Assembly (NCBI GenBank): GCA_900470195.1
Contig: UEIJ01000004.1
Coordinates: 1 to 64,000, forward strand
From: Hyphomicrobiales bacterium
GTDB lineage: Bacteria > Pseudomonadota > Alphaproteobacteria > Rhizobiales > Rhizobiaceae
Length of the DNA: 64,000 nt
Direction of reading: 5' to 3'
Shown here: positions 27,061 through 35,756 of the stretch, one piece after another
Layout of the letters: the number at the start of each line of letters is the position of its first letter
Position numbering within the stretch: position 1 is the first letter of the stretch
Notes under the pieces: generated by a model
What the model saw: the letters and a program-made list of their open reading frames with translations, nothing else
What the model was told of the DNA's origin: nothing
Databases searched by the model: none
Made by a program: the position numbers and the translations under genes

Positions 27061-27888
27061 ATGGTAACCTATATCGAAGCGACAAGCGCACCCATGAAAT
27101 ATACGGGCCAGATCAGGCTTTACGGCCCGGAAGCTTTCGAGGGTATGCGCACGGTCTGCAATCTGACGGCGCGCTGCCTTGATGCCCTCAACGATATCGT
27201 CAAGCCGGGCGTGACCACCAACGAAATCGACCGCTTCGTGTTCGAGTTCGGCATGGATCACGGCGCGTTCCCGGCAACGCTGAATTATCGCGGCTATACG
27301 AAATCGACCTGTACGTCGATCAATCACGTCGTCTGCCACGGCATTCCGAACGACAAGCCGCTGCGCGAAGGCGATATCGTCAATATCGACGTCACCTACC
27401 TTCTCGACGGCTGGCACGGCGATTCCAGCCGCATGTATGCAGTCGGTGAAATCAAGCGCGCTGCCGAGCGGCTGCTGGAAGTTACCTATGAAAGCCTTTT
27501 GCGCGGGATCGCGGCCGTCAAGCCGGGCGCCAAGACCGGCGCAATTGGTGCGGCGATCCAGAGCTATGCCGAGGGTGAGCGGTGTTCAGTCGTGCGCGAC
27601 TTCTGCGGTCACGGCGTCGGACAGCTTTTCCATGACGCGCCGAACATCCTTCACTACGGCACGCCGAATGAGGGCGTCGAGATCAAGGAGGGCATGATCT
27701 TCACCATCGAGCCGATGATCAATCTCGGCAAGCAGCATGTGAAGGTTCTTGCCGATGGCTGGACGGCGGTCACGCGAGATCGGTCGCTGACGGCACAATA
27801 TGAACATACGGTCGGCGTCACGAAAGACGGCTGCGAGATATTCACACTCTCCCCAGCCAATGTCTTCGGACCGCCTTCCATGCGATAA
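27061..27888 (+). CDS. map: Type I methionine aminopeptidase
   Basis: A 275-residue enzyme removing the N-terminal methionine of new proteins. The five metal ligands can be seen: Asp110 (NIDVTY), Asp121 (HGDSSR), His184 (CGHGVGQLFHD), a Glu in FTIEPMI and a Glu in QYEHTVGV; the substrate histidine is in CHGIPND. The short N-terminus without a zinc finger fits type I. GTG immediately before the ATG gives an alternative start one codon earlier. Likely co-transcribed with sfsA and perhaps radC, which starts 59 bases later. Confidence 0.96.
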   Translation: MVTYIEATSAPMKYTGQIRLYGPEAFEGMRTVCNLTARCLDALNDIVKPGVTTNEIDRFVFEFGMDHGAFPATLNYRGYTKSTCTSINHVVCHGIPNDKPLREGDIVNIDVTYLLDGWHGDSSRMYAVGEIKRAAERLLEVTYESLLRGIAAVKPGAKTGAIGAAIQSYAEGERCSVVRDFCGHGVGQLFHDAPNILHYGTPNEGVEIKEGMIFTIEPMINLGKQHVKVLADGWTAVTRDRSLTAQYEHTVGVTKDGCEIFTLSPANVFGPPSMR

Positions 27889-27947
27889 TGTCGAAGTGAT
27901 ATTATATCGATAATTGTCTGGTCTGTTTTTGCGGGGGTTTAAACAGG

Positions 27948-28697
27948 ATGGCAAAGAGCAAGAATGAGCCGGGTAACGCGCAGTTGCTCGGCTTCAGCGA
28001 CACGCTGCAATTAGCGCCCAAAATCGACAAGCCGCATTACGCCGGACATCGCGATCGTCTCAAACGGCGCTTCAGGGAAACTCCCGATGCGCTGGCGGAC
28101 TATGAATTGCTCGAAATGCTGCTGTTTCGCGCTATTCGGCGCGCCGACACCAAACCGCTTGCCAAGGCGCTTTTGACCCGGTTCGGCACGATTGCCGAGG
28201 TGCTGGCCGCACCCGAGAAGCTGATTGCCGAAGTTCCCGGCGCCGGTCCTACCGTCGCGCATGAACTCAAGCTTGTGGAAGCCGTCGCCAAGCGAAGCGC
28301 GCGCAGCACGGTCTTGGAGCGGGAAGTGCTCGGCTCATGGAACAAGGTGATCGAATATTGTACCACCGCCATGGCTTACGAGACCCGAGAGCAGTTCAGA
28401 ATCCTGTTTCTCGACAAGAAGAACAAGATGATTGCCGATGAAGTGCAGCAGACCGGCACGGTCGACCACACGCCAGTCTATCCGCGTGAGGTTATCAAAC
28501 GGGCGCTGGAACTTTCCGCGACGGCCATTATTCTGGTGCACAATCACCCCTCCGGCGACCCGACACCATCACGCGCCGACATCGACATGACGAAACAGCT
28601 CGTCAATGCCGCCAAGGCGCTCAACATCACGGTGCACGACCATGTCATCGTCGGGAAGCACGGCCATGCGAGCTTCCGCGGGCTTGGATTGATCTGA
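27948..28697 (+). CDS. radC: RadC/YsxA-family JAMM protein
   Basis: A 249-residue protein with an N-terminal helix-hairpin-helix region (about residues 90-110, [14 protein letters not shown]) and a C-terminal JAB/JAMM domain. The metal motif is [16 protein letters not shown], with His198, His200 and Asp211. Once thought to be a DNA-repair protein, its function is unsettled. It lies downstream of map on the same strand. Confidence 0.92.
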   Translation: MAKSKNEPGNAQLLGFSDTLQLAPKIDKPHYAGHRDRLKRRFRETPDALADYELLEMLLFRAIRRADTKPLAKALLTRFGTIAEVLAAPEKLIAEVPGAGPTVAHELKLVEAVAKRSARSTVLEREVLGSWNKVIEYCTTAMAYETREQFRILFLDKKNKMIADEVQQTGTVDHTPVYPREVIKRALELSATAIILVHNHPSGDPTPSRADIDMTKQLVNAAKALNITVHDHVIVGKHGHASFRGLGLI

Positions 28698-28733
28698 CAC
28701 AAACTCCGGCACCAAGCAGTTACCGATTGTTAA

Positions 28734-28762
28734 GCATAGCGCAAAGAATGGTTGCGCTATGC
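28734..28762. other. Perfect 11-bp inverted repeat between radC and the porin gene
   Basis: GCATAGCGCAA and TTGCGCTATGC pair perfectly around a 7-base loop, 37 bases after the radC stop and about 145 bases before the porin start. There is no T-tract on either side. It could be a factor-independent terminator without U-run, an mRNA hairpin, or an operator for the porin promoter. Confidence 0.5.
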
Positions 28763-28906
28763 GTGGAAATCGCTCGAATTTTCTTAAATTTGGACACAAT
28801 CAGAGGTGAGACGGAAGCCAGAGCGAAGGCAAGGCCTTTCGATGGCAATAATAAATTCAGGCATGTTTCCCGCCAGCGTTTTCGGACGGGAAAATCGGAG
28901 TAAAAA

Positions 28907-29545
28907 ATGTTGAAGCGTTCTATCACCGCAGTGGCGCTTGGCGCCGCAATCGTTGCTTTTGCAGGTTCGGCCCTCGCTGCCGACATGATGGGAGCAACCG
29001 ATTATTCCTATAACGATCCGGTTGCCAGCGGCCCGCATGACTGGTCCGGCAATTATATCGGCGCGCAGATCGGCGCTTCTTCGTCCAAGATCCCCGGCCC
29101 TTTCACCAACCGCACCGGCGCTTTGGGCGGTGTCGTCGTCGGCAAGAACATGCAGAGCGGCAATGTCGTGTTCGGTGCAGAACTCGAAGGCAACTTCGCC
29201 GAAGCGGAGCATCGCATCGGCCATGGCGGCAGCCTCCAGCAGTCCTGGAACGGCAATGCCAAGGGCAAGGTCGGCTATGCTTTCGACAAGACGCTGGTTT
29301 ATGGCACGGCTGGCTACGGGGTGACGCGCTTCAAGGCCAAGGACAACACGACTTCCGCTCCAGGCTGGGAAGGCGGCGCGCTGATCGGCGCCGGTGTCGA
29401 GCAGGCACTGACCGGCCCGCTTTCCGTCAAGGCCGAGTATGACTTCCAGCGCTTCGGCGACGTGAAGTCCCGCGTCAACGGCGTGGAACAGCGCAACAAC
29501 CTGAAGAACCATTCAATCAAGGCCGGCTTGAACTACAAGTTCTAG
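28907..29545 (+). CDS. Outer membrane beta-barrel protein, Omp25/Omp31 family
   Basis: A 212-residue outer-membrane protein. A signal peptide (cleavage after ALA-AD) precedes an 8-stranded barrel that begins WSGNYIGAQIG and ends with the terminal phenylalanine of HSIKAGLNYKF, the usual sorting signal. Alternating hydrophobic strands, GKVGYAFDKTLVYGTAGYG and LSVKAEYDFQRFGD, match the Brucella Omp25/31 superfamily. Which paralogue it is cannot be told. It has its own terminator and is probably monocistronic. Confidence 0.88.
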   Translation: MLKRSITAVALGAAIVAFAGSALAADMMGATDYSYNDPVASGPHDWSGNYIGAQIGASSSKIPGPFTNRTGALGGVVVGKNMQSGNVVFGAELEGNFAEAEHRIGHGGSLQQSWNGNAKGKVGYAFDKTLVYGTAGYGVTRFKAKDNTTSAPGWEGGALIGAGVEQALTGPLSVKAEYDFQRFGDVKSRVNGVEQRNNLKNHSIKAGLNYKF

Positions 29546-29606
29546 ATCCGCAGACGGGATGCGGAACTTCATTCTGTTTTCGCATCAAGCAATTCGTCTT
29601 TTGCAC

Positions 29607-29642
29607 AAAGGGCTGCGTTTCATGGCGCAGCCCTTTCGTTTT
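29607..29642 (+). terminator. Intrinsic terminator after the porin gene
   Basis: An 11-bp stem AAAGGGCTGCG / CGCAGCCCTTT with an 8-base loop, followed by CGTTTTG. It lies 62 bases past the stop. Confidence 0.8.
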
Positions 29643-29861
29643 GCATAAATTTATCTTCATTTCGCAGTTTGGCTGCGTCATTCGATGGCTTGACTCCGAC
29701 AGGCACTCACCGCTTATAAATCGGTAGTGGATTGCGGGGAACAATAAGAGCAAAAGCTAAACCACCATATCGGAAGGTTGTCTTACCTGCCGTTCTCCAG
29801 CGCCCAAACACTTTGGATAGGTGGTTCTGCTTCCGCAGGCCATGCAGTCAGGAATGAAAGA

Positions 29862-30917
29862 ATGCAGCGCGTTTTTGATGGACATAACGATGTCCTTCTG
29901 CGGCTTTGGGAAAATGCCCGCAAGGGCGACGACCCGATCAGGGAATTTATCGACGGGACAGAGATCGGCCATATCGACCTGCCTCGCTCGCGCAAAGGCG
30001 GTCTCGCCGGCGGAATATGCGCCATCTACATTCCTTCAGGCGAGCATATCGAACTGGGCAAACCCGATGCCAACGGTCATTACGAAACGCCGCTTTCGCC
30101 ACCGCTGGAACGCAGCCCTTCCCTCGATATCGCTCTCGATATGGCTGCCATCGCACTGAGGCTTGAAGCCGCCGGGGGCTGGAAGCTTTGCCGCAACGGT
30201 CGCGATCTCGATGAAACGCTGGACAGCGACACATTCGCTGCCGTGCTGCACATGGAAGGCTGCGAGGCCATCGATGAAGATCTGGTAGCACTTGAAGTCT
30301 TTTACGCCGCGGGCCTGCGTTCGCTGGGCCCGGTCTGGAGCCGCAACAACATTTTCGCGCACGGCGTTCCATTCGCCTATCCGATGAGCCCGGATACCGG
30401 CCCCGGCCTGACCGATGCGGGCAAGCGTCTGATCAAGGCATGCAACACCAAGGGCATTCTGATCGATCTGGCGCATATCACCGAAAAAGGCTTCTGGGAC
30501 GTGGCGAAACTGAGCGATCAGCCGCTGGTCGCCAGCCACTCCAACGCGCACGCCCTCACCCCTGTCGCGCGTAATCTGACCGATCGTCAGCTTGACGCCA
30601 TTCGCGAGAGCAAGGGCCTTGCCGGACTGAACTACGCAACGACCATGCTGCGCGCCGATGGCAAGGAAGACGCCAGCACGCCGCTTTCCGACGTGGTTCG
30701 CCACGTGGATTACATGGTCGAACGGATGGGCATCGACTGCGTGGCGCTAGGTTCGGACTATGACGGCGCAACAATTCCAGCCGAAATCGGCGATGCAGCA
30801 GGCACACAAAACCTTGTCGCCGCTTTGCAGAAGGCCGGATATAACGATGAGGAACTGGCAAAGCTTTGCCGGGGCAACTGGATCAGAGTTCTGAGACAGG
30901 CATGGCACGAAGCCTGA
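29862..30917 (+). CDS. Membrane dipeptidase (peptidase M19 family)
   Basis: A 351-residue zinc dipeptidase related to renal dipeptidase. Metal-binding features are DGHNDVLLRLWE at the N-terminus, the bridging Glu in LHMEGCEAI, IDLAHITEKG and VASHSNAHAL; ALGSDYDGATIP near the C-terminus is also conserved. Substrates are probably L-D or D-containing dipeptides. No signal peptide is seen, so it should act in the cytoplasm. The ATG at 29862 has an AGGA site. It sits 56 bases before a dipeptide ABC importer, suggesting uptake followed by hydrolysis. Confidence 0.9.
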   Translation: MQRVFDGHNDVLLRLWENARKGDDPIREFIDGTEIGHIDLPRSRKGGLAGGICAIYIPSGEHIELGKPDANGHYETPLSPPLERSPSLDIALDMAAIALRLEAAGGWKLCRNGRDLDETLDSDTFAAVLHMEGCEAIDEDLVALEVFYAAGLRSLGPVWSRNNIFAHGVPFAYPMSPDTGPGLTDAGKRLIKACNTKGILIDLAHITEKGFWDVAKLSDQPLVASHSNAHALTPVARNLTDRQLDAIRESKGLAGLNYATTMLRADGKEDASTPLSDVVRHVDYMVERMGIDCVALGSDYDGATIPAEIGDAAGTQNLVAALQKAGYNDEELAKLCRGNWIRVLRQAWHEA

Positions 30918-30973
30918 CATGCAGATACAATTCAACAAAATCCCATACAAAATCACAGGAAGGGAACTCTAAT

Positions 30974-32605
30974 ATGATGCATTTCGGACGTTTTCGTATT
31001 CTGGCTGCCGGTGCAGCGCTTGCGGCTGTGCTGGCCGCAAATCCGGCCTTGTCGGCCACGCCAGCCGATACGCTGGTCCAGGCCTGGGCCATTGATGACA
31101 CCATCACGCTGGACCCGGCCGAATCCTTCGAACTGAGCCCGGCCGAGTTCATTGGTAACGCCTACGACATGCTCGTTCGTCTCGACATCAACGACACGTC
31201 GAAAGTCGTGCCTGGCGTCGCCGAAAGCTGGACCGTTTCTGATGACGGCCTCACCTATACGTTCAAGCTGAAGAAGGACATCAAGTTCGCTTCCGGCAAT
31301 CCGGTCACTTCTGCCGACGTGGCATACTCCTTCGAGCGGGCAGTCCGTCTCGACAAGAGCCCGGCCTTCATCCTGACCCAGTTCGGACTGACGAAGGATA
31401 ACGTCAACGAAAAGGCGAAAGCCGTCGATGACAACACCTTCGTCTTCACCGTGGACAAGCCATATGCACCAAGCTTCGTGCTGAACTGCCTGACCGCGAC
31501 CGTCGCCGCAGTCGTCGACAAGAAGCTTCTCGAAGAACATGCCGAGAAGGTTACGCCGACCGACGACTACAAATACGAAACCGATTATGCCAATGCATGG
31601 CTGAAAACCAAGTCGGCAGGCTCCGGCCCGTTCGTGATCCGCGAATGGCGCGCCAATGAAGTCGTCATTCTGGAGCGCAACGACAATTTCTACGGCGAAA
31701 AGGCCAAGCTCAAGCGCGTCTTCTATCGCCACGTCAAGGAAAGCGCGACGCAGCGCCTGATGCTCGAATCCGGTGACGTCGATGTGGCGCGCAATCTGGA
31801 ACCGGGCGACTATGAAGCGGTTCTGAAGAACGACAAGCTCACCACAGCCAGCGCCGCCAAGGGCACGGTCTATTACATCAGCCTCAACCAGAAGAACGCA
31901 AATCTGGCCAAGCCGGAAGTTCGGGAAGCGTTCAAATATCTGGTCGATTATGATGCGATCGGCTCGACGCTCATCAAGGGCATTGGTGAAATCCGCCAGA
32001 CCTATCAGGCCAAGGGCGTTCTCGGCGCTCTCGATGCCTCTCCTTACAAGCTGGACGTAGCCAAGGCGAAGGAACTGCTTGCCAAGGCTGGCCTGAAGGA
32101 CGGTCTTTCGGTCACGTTCGACGTGCGTAACGGCCAGCCGGTCACCGGCATTGCCGAATCCTTCCAGCAGACCGCTGCACAGGCTGGCGTGAAGATCGAG
32201 ATCATCCCCGGCGATGGCAAGCAGACACTGACCAAGTATCGTGCCCGTAACCACGATATGTATATCGGCCAGTGGGGCATGGACTATTGGGACCCGAACT
32301 CCAACGCTGAAGCTTTCACCAGCAACCCGGATAACAGCGACGACGCATCAACCAAGACGCTTGCATGGCGCAACGCCTGGGACATTCCGGAACTGACCAA
32401 GCAGACGCAGGCCGCTCTTCTGGAACGCGACAACGACAAGCGTGCCGAGGAATATAAGAAGCTGCAGCAGGAAGCGCTCGACCAGAGCCCGTTCGTCATG
32501 CTGTTCCAGCAGGTTGAAGTTGCCGGCATCGGTGGCAATGTGAAGGGCTACAAACTCGGCCCGACATTCGACTCCAACTTCCTGGCCCCCGTCAGCAAGG
32601 AATAA
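30974..32605 (+). CDS. Peptide ABC transporter substrate-binding protein (SBP family 5)
   Basis: A 543-residue periplasmic protein with a signal peptide (cleavage near ALSAT) and the family 5 fold of DppA/OppA: PGVAESWTVSDDGLTYTFKL near residue 80, DVAYSFERAV, GSGPFVIREWRANEVVILER, and DMYIGQWGMDYWDPN near 440. It delivers short peptides to the two permeases encoded after it. The start is one of two adjacent ATGs (30974, 30977) behind an AAGGGA site. A strong hairpin and repeats separate it from the permease genes. Confidence 0.93.
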   Translation: MMHFGRFRILAAGAALAAVLAANPALSATPADTLVQAWAIDDTITLDPAESFELSPAEFIGNAYDMLVRLDINDTSKVVPGVAESWTVSDDGLTYTFKLKKDIKFASGNPVTSADVAYSFERAVRLDKSPAFILTQFGLTKDNVNEKAKAVDDNTFVFTVDKPYAPSFVLNCLTATVAAVVDKKLLEEHAEKVTPTDDYKYETDYANAWLKTKSAGSGPFVIREWRANEVVILERNDNFYGEKAKLKRVFYRHVKESATQRLMLESGDVDVARNLEPGDYEAVLKNDKLTTASAAKGTVYYISLNQKNANLAKPEVREAFKYLVDYDAIGSTLIKGIGEIRQTYQAKGVLGALDASPYKLDVAKAKELLAKAGLKDGLSVTFDVRNGQPVTGIAESFQQTAAQAGVKIEIIPGDGKQTLTKYRARNHDMYIGQWGMDYWDPNSNAEAFTSNPDNSDDASTKTLAWRNAWDIPELTKQTQAALLERDNDKRAEEYKKLQQEALDQSPFVMLFQQVEVAGIGGNVKGYKLGPTFDSNFLAPVSKE

Positions 32606-32615
32606 TCGGCGTTGC

Positions 32616-32644
32616 TTCGGCGCGTGAAATCACCACGCGCCGAA
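32616..32644 (+). terminator. Strong hairpin after the substrate-binding-protein gene
   Basis: An 11-bp perfect stem TTCGGCGCGTG / CACGCGCCGAA with a 7-base loop, 11 bases past the stop, without a T-tract. In ABC importer operons such hairpins commonly protect the upstream mRNA or attenuate expression of the permeases. Confidence 0.6.
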
Positions 32645-32662
32645 ACGGCTTTAAATCAACAG

Positions 32663-32703
32663 GATGGAGCGGTTTTCTGAATCAAAAAGGAAAGCCGCTC
32701 CAC
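32663..32703. repeat. Short inverted repeat GGAGCGG...CCGCTCC
   Basis: TGGAGCGGTTTTC and GAAAGCCGCTCCA form an imperfect hairpin around a 14-base loop. The GAGCGG...CCGCTC ends resemble the outer part of the R-family repeats, so this may be a minimal derivative. Confidence 0.5.
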
Positions 32704-32791
32704 GAAATTTTCAGCGCTGCCGATCCGGCTTTCCGGAACGACAGATGTCCTGAAACGCTCTCTGAGCCCGAAACAAAAAGGCGGCACGTGT

Positions 32792-32904
32792 GCGAAAACG
32801 GTGATTTTGAGTACCGGAGCGGAGTGTACTTAAAGGTACATGAGCACCGGAACGCAAAAAATCGCCATTTGCAGCCACTCAAGGCGCGACTTTTGGAACA
32901 GGCT
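32792..32904. repeat. Dispersed repeat S, copy S2
   Basis: Second copy of the element at 19828-19932, with the blocks CGGTGATTTTGAGTACCGGA, GTACATGAGCACCGGAACGC, ATCGCCATTTGCAG and TTTTGGAACAG. It occupies most of the gap between the substrate-binding-protein gene and the first permease gene, inside an otherwise normal operon. Confidence 0.75.
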
Positions 32905-32929
32905 CTCACTGTCGGAAGCGGTCAAAACA

Positions 32930-33997
32930 TTGAGTAACACTGGAACCACCAAAAAGGTAAGGCGGGCGCCACGGCGCGGAGCGGCCCTTGCCGTGTCGAT
33001 AGCCAGTTTTCTGGGTATCGTCATCACGACCTATCTCGGCCTTCTGGCCGTAACCTTTTTTATCGGACGCGTCGTGCCGATCGACCCCGTGCTGGCCATC
33101 GTCGGTGATCGCGCGCCTGCGCATGTCGTGGCGCGCGTACGGGAAGAGATGGGCTTCAACCTGCCCTATTACCAGCAGTTTTTCCTTTACGTGAAGGGCG
33201 TCCTGCAAGGCGACTTCGGCACTTCGGTGCTGACGACCAACCCCGTCATGACCGATATTCGCCGCGTGTTCCCGGCCACGATGGAACTTGCTACCGTCGG
33301 CACGGTCATCGGTGCGCTGTTCGGCATTCCGCTCGGCGTTCTCGCCGCGGTCAAGCGCGGCAGCCTCGTCGACCAGATTGTGCGCGTGATCGGCCTCGTC
33401 GGCTATTCGGTGCCAATCTTCTGGCTCGGCATGCTTGCGCTTCTGATCTTCTATGCGCGGCTTGGCTGGACGTCCGGTCCCGGACGTATCGACATCACAT
33501 TTGAATATACCTTCACGCCGATTACCGGTTTCTATGTGATCGACGCAATCCTCCAACGCGACTGGGCAGCCCTCAGGGATATTGTCTCCCACCTTATCCT
33601 GCCATCGGCCCTGCTCGGCTATTTCTCGCTTGCCTATATCAGCCGCATGACCCGTTCGTTCATGCTTAACGAGCTGGAACAGGAATATATCGTTGCGGCG
33701 CGCGCCAAGGGCATTTCGGAAACCCGCATCATCTGGGGCCACGCACTGCGCAATGCCGCCGTGCCGCTGGTGACCGTGATTGCGCTTTCCTATGCCGGGC
33801 TTCTGGAAGGTTCAGTTCTGACCGAAACCATCTTCTCCTGGCCGGGCCTCGGCCTCTACATCACCAATTCCCTTCAAAACGCTGATATGAATGCCGTTCT
33901 CGGTGGCACCATCGTCATCGGGTCGGTCTTTATCGCGCTCAACCTCGTGTCCGATCTTCTTTATCGGTTTCTCGATCCAAGGACGCGCGTACGATGA
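32930..33997 (+). CDS. Peptide ABC transporter permease, DppB/OppB type
   Basis: A 355-residue inner-membrane protein with six predicted helices and the permease EAA loop EQEYIVAARAKGISETRIIWG (shown in part; about residues 245-265). The long periplasmic region after helix 1 is typical of OppB/DppB. The start is taken as TTG (32930) with GGAAG 11 bases upstream; the in-frame ATG further upstream lies in the S2 repeat and is rejected. No suitable ATG occurs before the first helix. It overlaps the next permease by 4 bases. Confidence 0.88.
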   Translation: MSNTGTTKKVRRAPRRGAALAVSIASFLGIVITTYLGLLAVTFFIGRVVPIDPVLAIVGDRAPAHVVARVREEMGFNLPYYQQFFLYVKGVLQGDFGTSVLTTNPVMTDIRRVFPATMELATVGTVIGALFGIPLGVLAAVKRGSLVDQIVRVIGLVGYSVPIFWLGMLALLIFYARLGWTSGPGRIDITFEYTFTPITGFYVIDAILQRDWAALRDIVSHLILPSALLGYFSLAYISRMTRSFMLNELEQEYIVAARAKGISETRIIWGHALRNAAVPLVTVIALSYAGLLEGSVLTETIFSWPGLGLYITNSLQNADMNAVLGGTIVIGSVFIALNLVSDLLYRFLDPRTRVR

Positions 33998-34926
33998 GCC
34001 AAATGACAGATACTTCCAACCTTTCATGGCGCGAATGGCTGCTCACAGAGCGTCCACAGTCACGCACCCAAGCCCGCCTCGGCCGTGCCTATATGGTCTG
34101 GCGGCGCTTCACCGCCAACAAGCTGGCCGTTCTCGGTCTGCTCATCATCATTGGCCTTCTTGTCGTTGCAGCTTTGGCCGATGTGCTGGCGCCGCATTCG
34201 CCGGTCGTCGGCGATCTGGCCAATGCACGTCTCCTGCCTCCGGGATCGCCCGGCTATCTGCTCGGCACCGACGATCAGGGACGCGATATTCTTTCGCGTC
34301 TCATCTATGGCTCCCGCCTCACCCTTTATGTGGTGCTGCTGGTTGCCATCATCGCCGCGCCTATCGGCCTTCTGGTCGGCACGGTTGCCGGTTATGCTGG
34401 TGGATGGGTCGATGCCGTGCTGATGCGCATCACCGATATCTTCCTCGCCTTCCCGAAGCTCATTCTGGCGCTGGCCTTTGTTGCCGCTCTCGGACCGGGC
34501 ATCGAAAACGCCATCATCGCCATCGCGATCACCTCGTGGCCGCCCTATGCGCGTATTGCGCGTGCGGAAACGCTCACTGTGCGCAACTCGGATTATATCT
34601 CCGCCGTTCGTCTGATGGGTGCTTCGCCGATCCGCATCGTGGTGCGCCACATCATGCCGCTCTGCACCTCGTCGCTGATCGTCCGCGTGACGCTCGATAT
34701 GGCGGGCATCATCCTCACCGCCGCCGGTCTCGGCTTCCTCGGCCTCGGCGCGCAGCCGCCGCTGCCTGAATGGGGCGCGATGATCGCTTCCGGTCGCCGC
34801 TTCATCCTCGACCAATGGTGGGTAGCCGCCATGCCGGGTATCGCGATCCTCATCGTCAGTCTCGGCTTCAATCTTCTGGGCGATGGCCTGCGCGATGCGC
34901 TCGATCCGCGGGGTAACAACCAATGA
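33994..34926 (+). CDS. Peptide ABC transporter permease, DppC/OppC type
   Basis: A 310-residue inner-membrane permease with an N-terminal OppC_N region (helix about residues 45-65) and the transport domain with EAA motif YISAVRLMGASPIRIVVRH. The marker GTDDQGRDILSRLIYGSR is typical of DppC/OppC. The ATG overlaps the preceding stop (ATGA) and the stop overlaps the next start, showing tight translational coupling within the importer operon. Confidence 0.93.
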   Translation: MSQMTDTSNLSWREWLLTERPQSRTQARLGRAYMVWRRFTANKLAVLGLLIIIGLLVVAALADVLAPHSPVVGDLANARLLPPGSPGYLLGTDDQGRDILSRLIYGSRLTLYVVLLVAIIAAPIGLLVGTVAGYAGGWVDAVLMRITDIFLAFPKLILALAFVAALGPGIENAIIAIAITSWPPYARIARAETLTVRNSDYISAVRLMGASPIRIVVRHIMPLCTSSLIVRVTLDMAGIILTAAGLGFLGLGAQPPLPEWGAMIASGRRFILDQWWVAAMPGIAILIVSLGFNLLGDGLRDALDPRGNNQ

Positions 34927-35756
34927 AGCCTCTTCTGACCGTTGAAGATCTGCGCGTCACCTTCCCCACCCGCACAGGCGCAATCGAGGCGGTGCGCGGC
35001 GTCAGCTTCGAGCTTGGCCGTGAACGCCTCGGCATCGTGGGCGAATCCGGTTCCGGCAAGTCACAGACTGGCCGCGCGATCATGGGGCTGACCCCGCCAC
35101 ATGCGAAGATTACCGCCAAGAAACTCGAGTTCGACGGCATTGATCTTCTGAATGCCTCGGCACGTGAACGCCGTGCCCTGCGCGGCGGCCGCATCGCCAT
35201 GGTGTTGCAGGATCCAAAATATTCGCTCAACCCTGTGATGACCATCGGCAAGCAGATTGCCGAAACGCTGAAGGCTCACGGCAAGTTCAGCGGCGAGGAA
35301 ATCCGCAAGCGCTCCATCGCCATGCTGGAGGCTGTGCAAATCCGCGATCCTGAACGCGTCATGAGCCTTTATCCGCACGAAGTTTCGGGCGGCATGGGCC
35401 AGCGCGTCATGATCGCCATGATGCTGGTCGCCGAACCAGAAATGCTGATCGCCGACGAGCCGACTTCGGCGCTCGACGTGACGGTTCAGCTGGAAGTGCT
35501 CGGCATTCTGGACAAGCTGGTGGCCGAACGCGGCATGGGGCTAATCTTCGTCAGCCACGACCTGCGCCTCGTTTCCTCCTTCTGCGACCGCGTCATCGTG
35601 ATGTATGCGGGCAAGATCGTAGAGGAAATCGCGGCGAAAGACCTCGCCAATGCGAAACATCCCTATACGCAAGGATTGCTGAACTGCATGCCGAAAATCG
35701 GAGCCGATCGCCATCCCCTGCCAACCTTGCAGCGTGAGGAGGCATGGAAGCTATGA
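34923..35756 (+). CDS. Peptide ABC transporter ATP-binding protein, DppD/OppD type
   Basis: A 277-residue ATPase with Walker [12 protein letters not shown], signature VSGGMGQRV, Walker [12 protein letters not shown] and the H-loop VSHDLRL. A short C-terminal oligopeptide/dipeptide-transporter extension ([13 protein letters not shown]) is present but without the full four-cysteine cluster. It powers the import of peptides with the following ATPase. Start and stop overlap the neighbouring genes by 4 bases. Confidence 0.93.
   Translation: MKPLLTVEDLRVTFPTRTGAIEAVRGVSFELGRERLGIVGESGSGKSQTGRAIMGLTPPHAKITAKKLEFDGIDLLNASARERRALRGGRIAMVLQDPKYSLNPVMTIGKQIAETLKAHGKFSGEEIRKRSIAMLEAVQIRDPERVMSLYPHEVSGGMGQRVMIAMMLVAEPEMLIADEPTSALDVTVQLEVLGILDKLVAERGMGLIFVSHDLRLVSSFCDRVIVMYAGKIVEEIAAKDLANAKHPYTQGLLNCMPKIGADRHPLPTLQREEAWKL

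Noticed and set aside
32840..32929. ATG start for the first peptide permease at 32840
   Set aside because: This stretch lies in repeat S2 and encodes a non-membrane, repeat-derived sequence; the TTG at 32930 follows a ribosome site and gives a normal permease.
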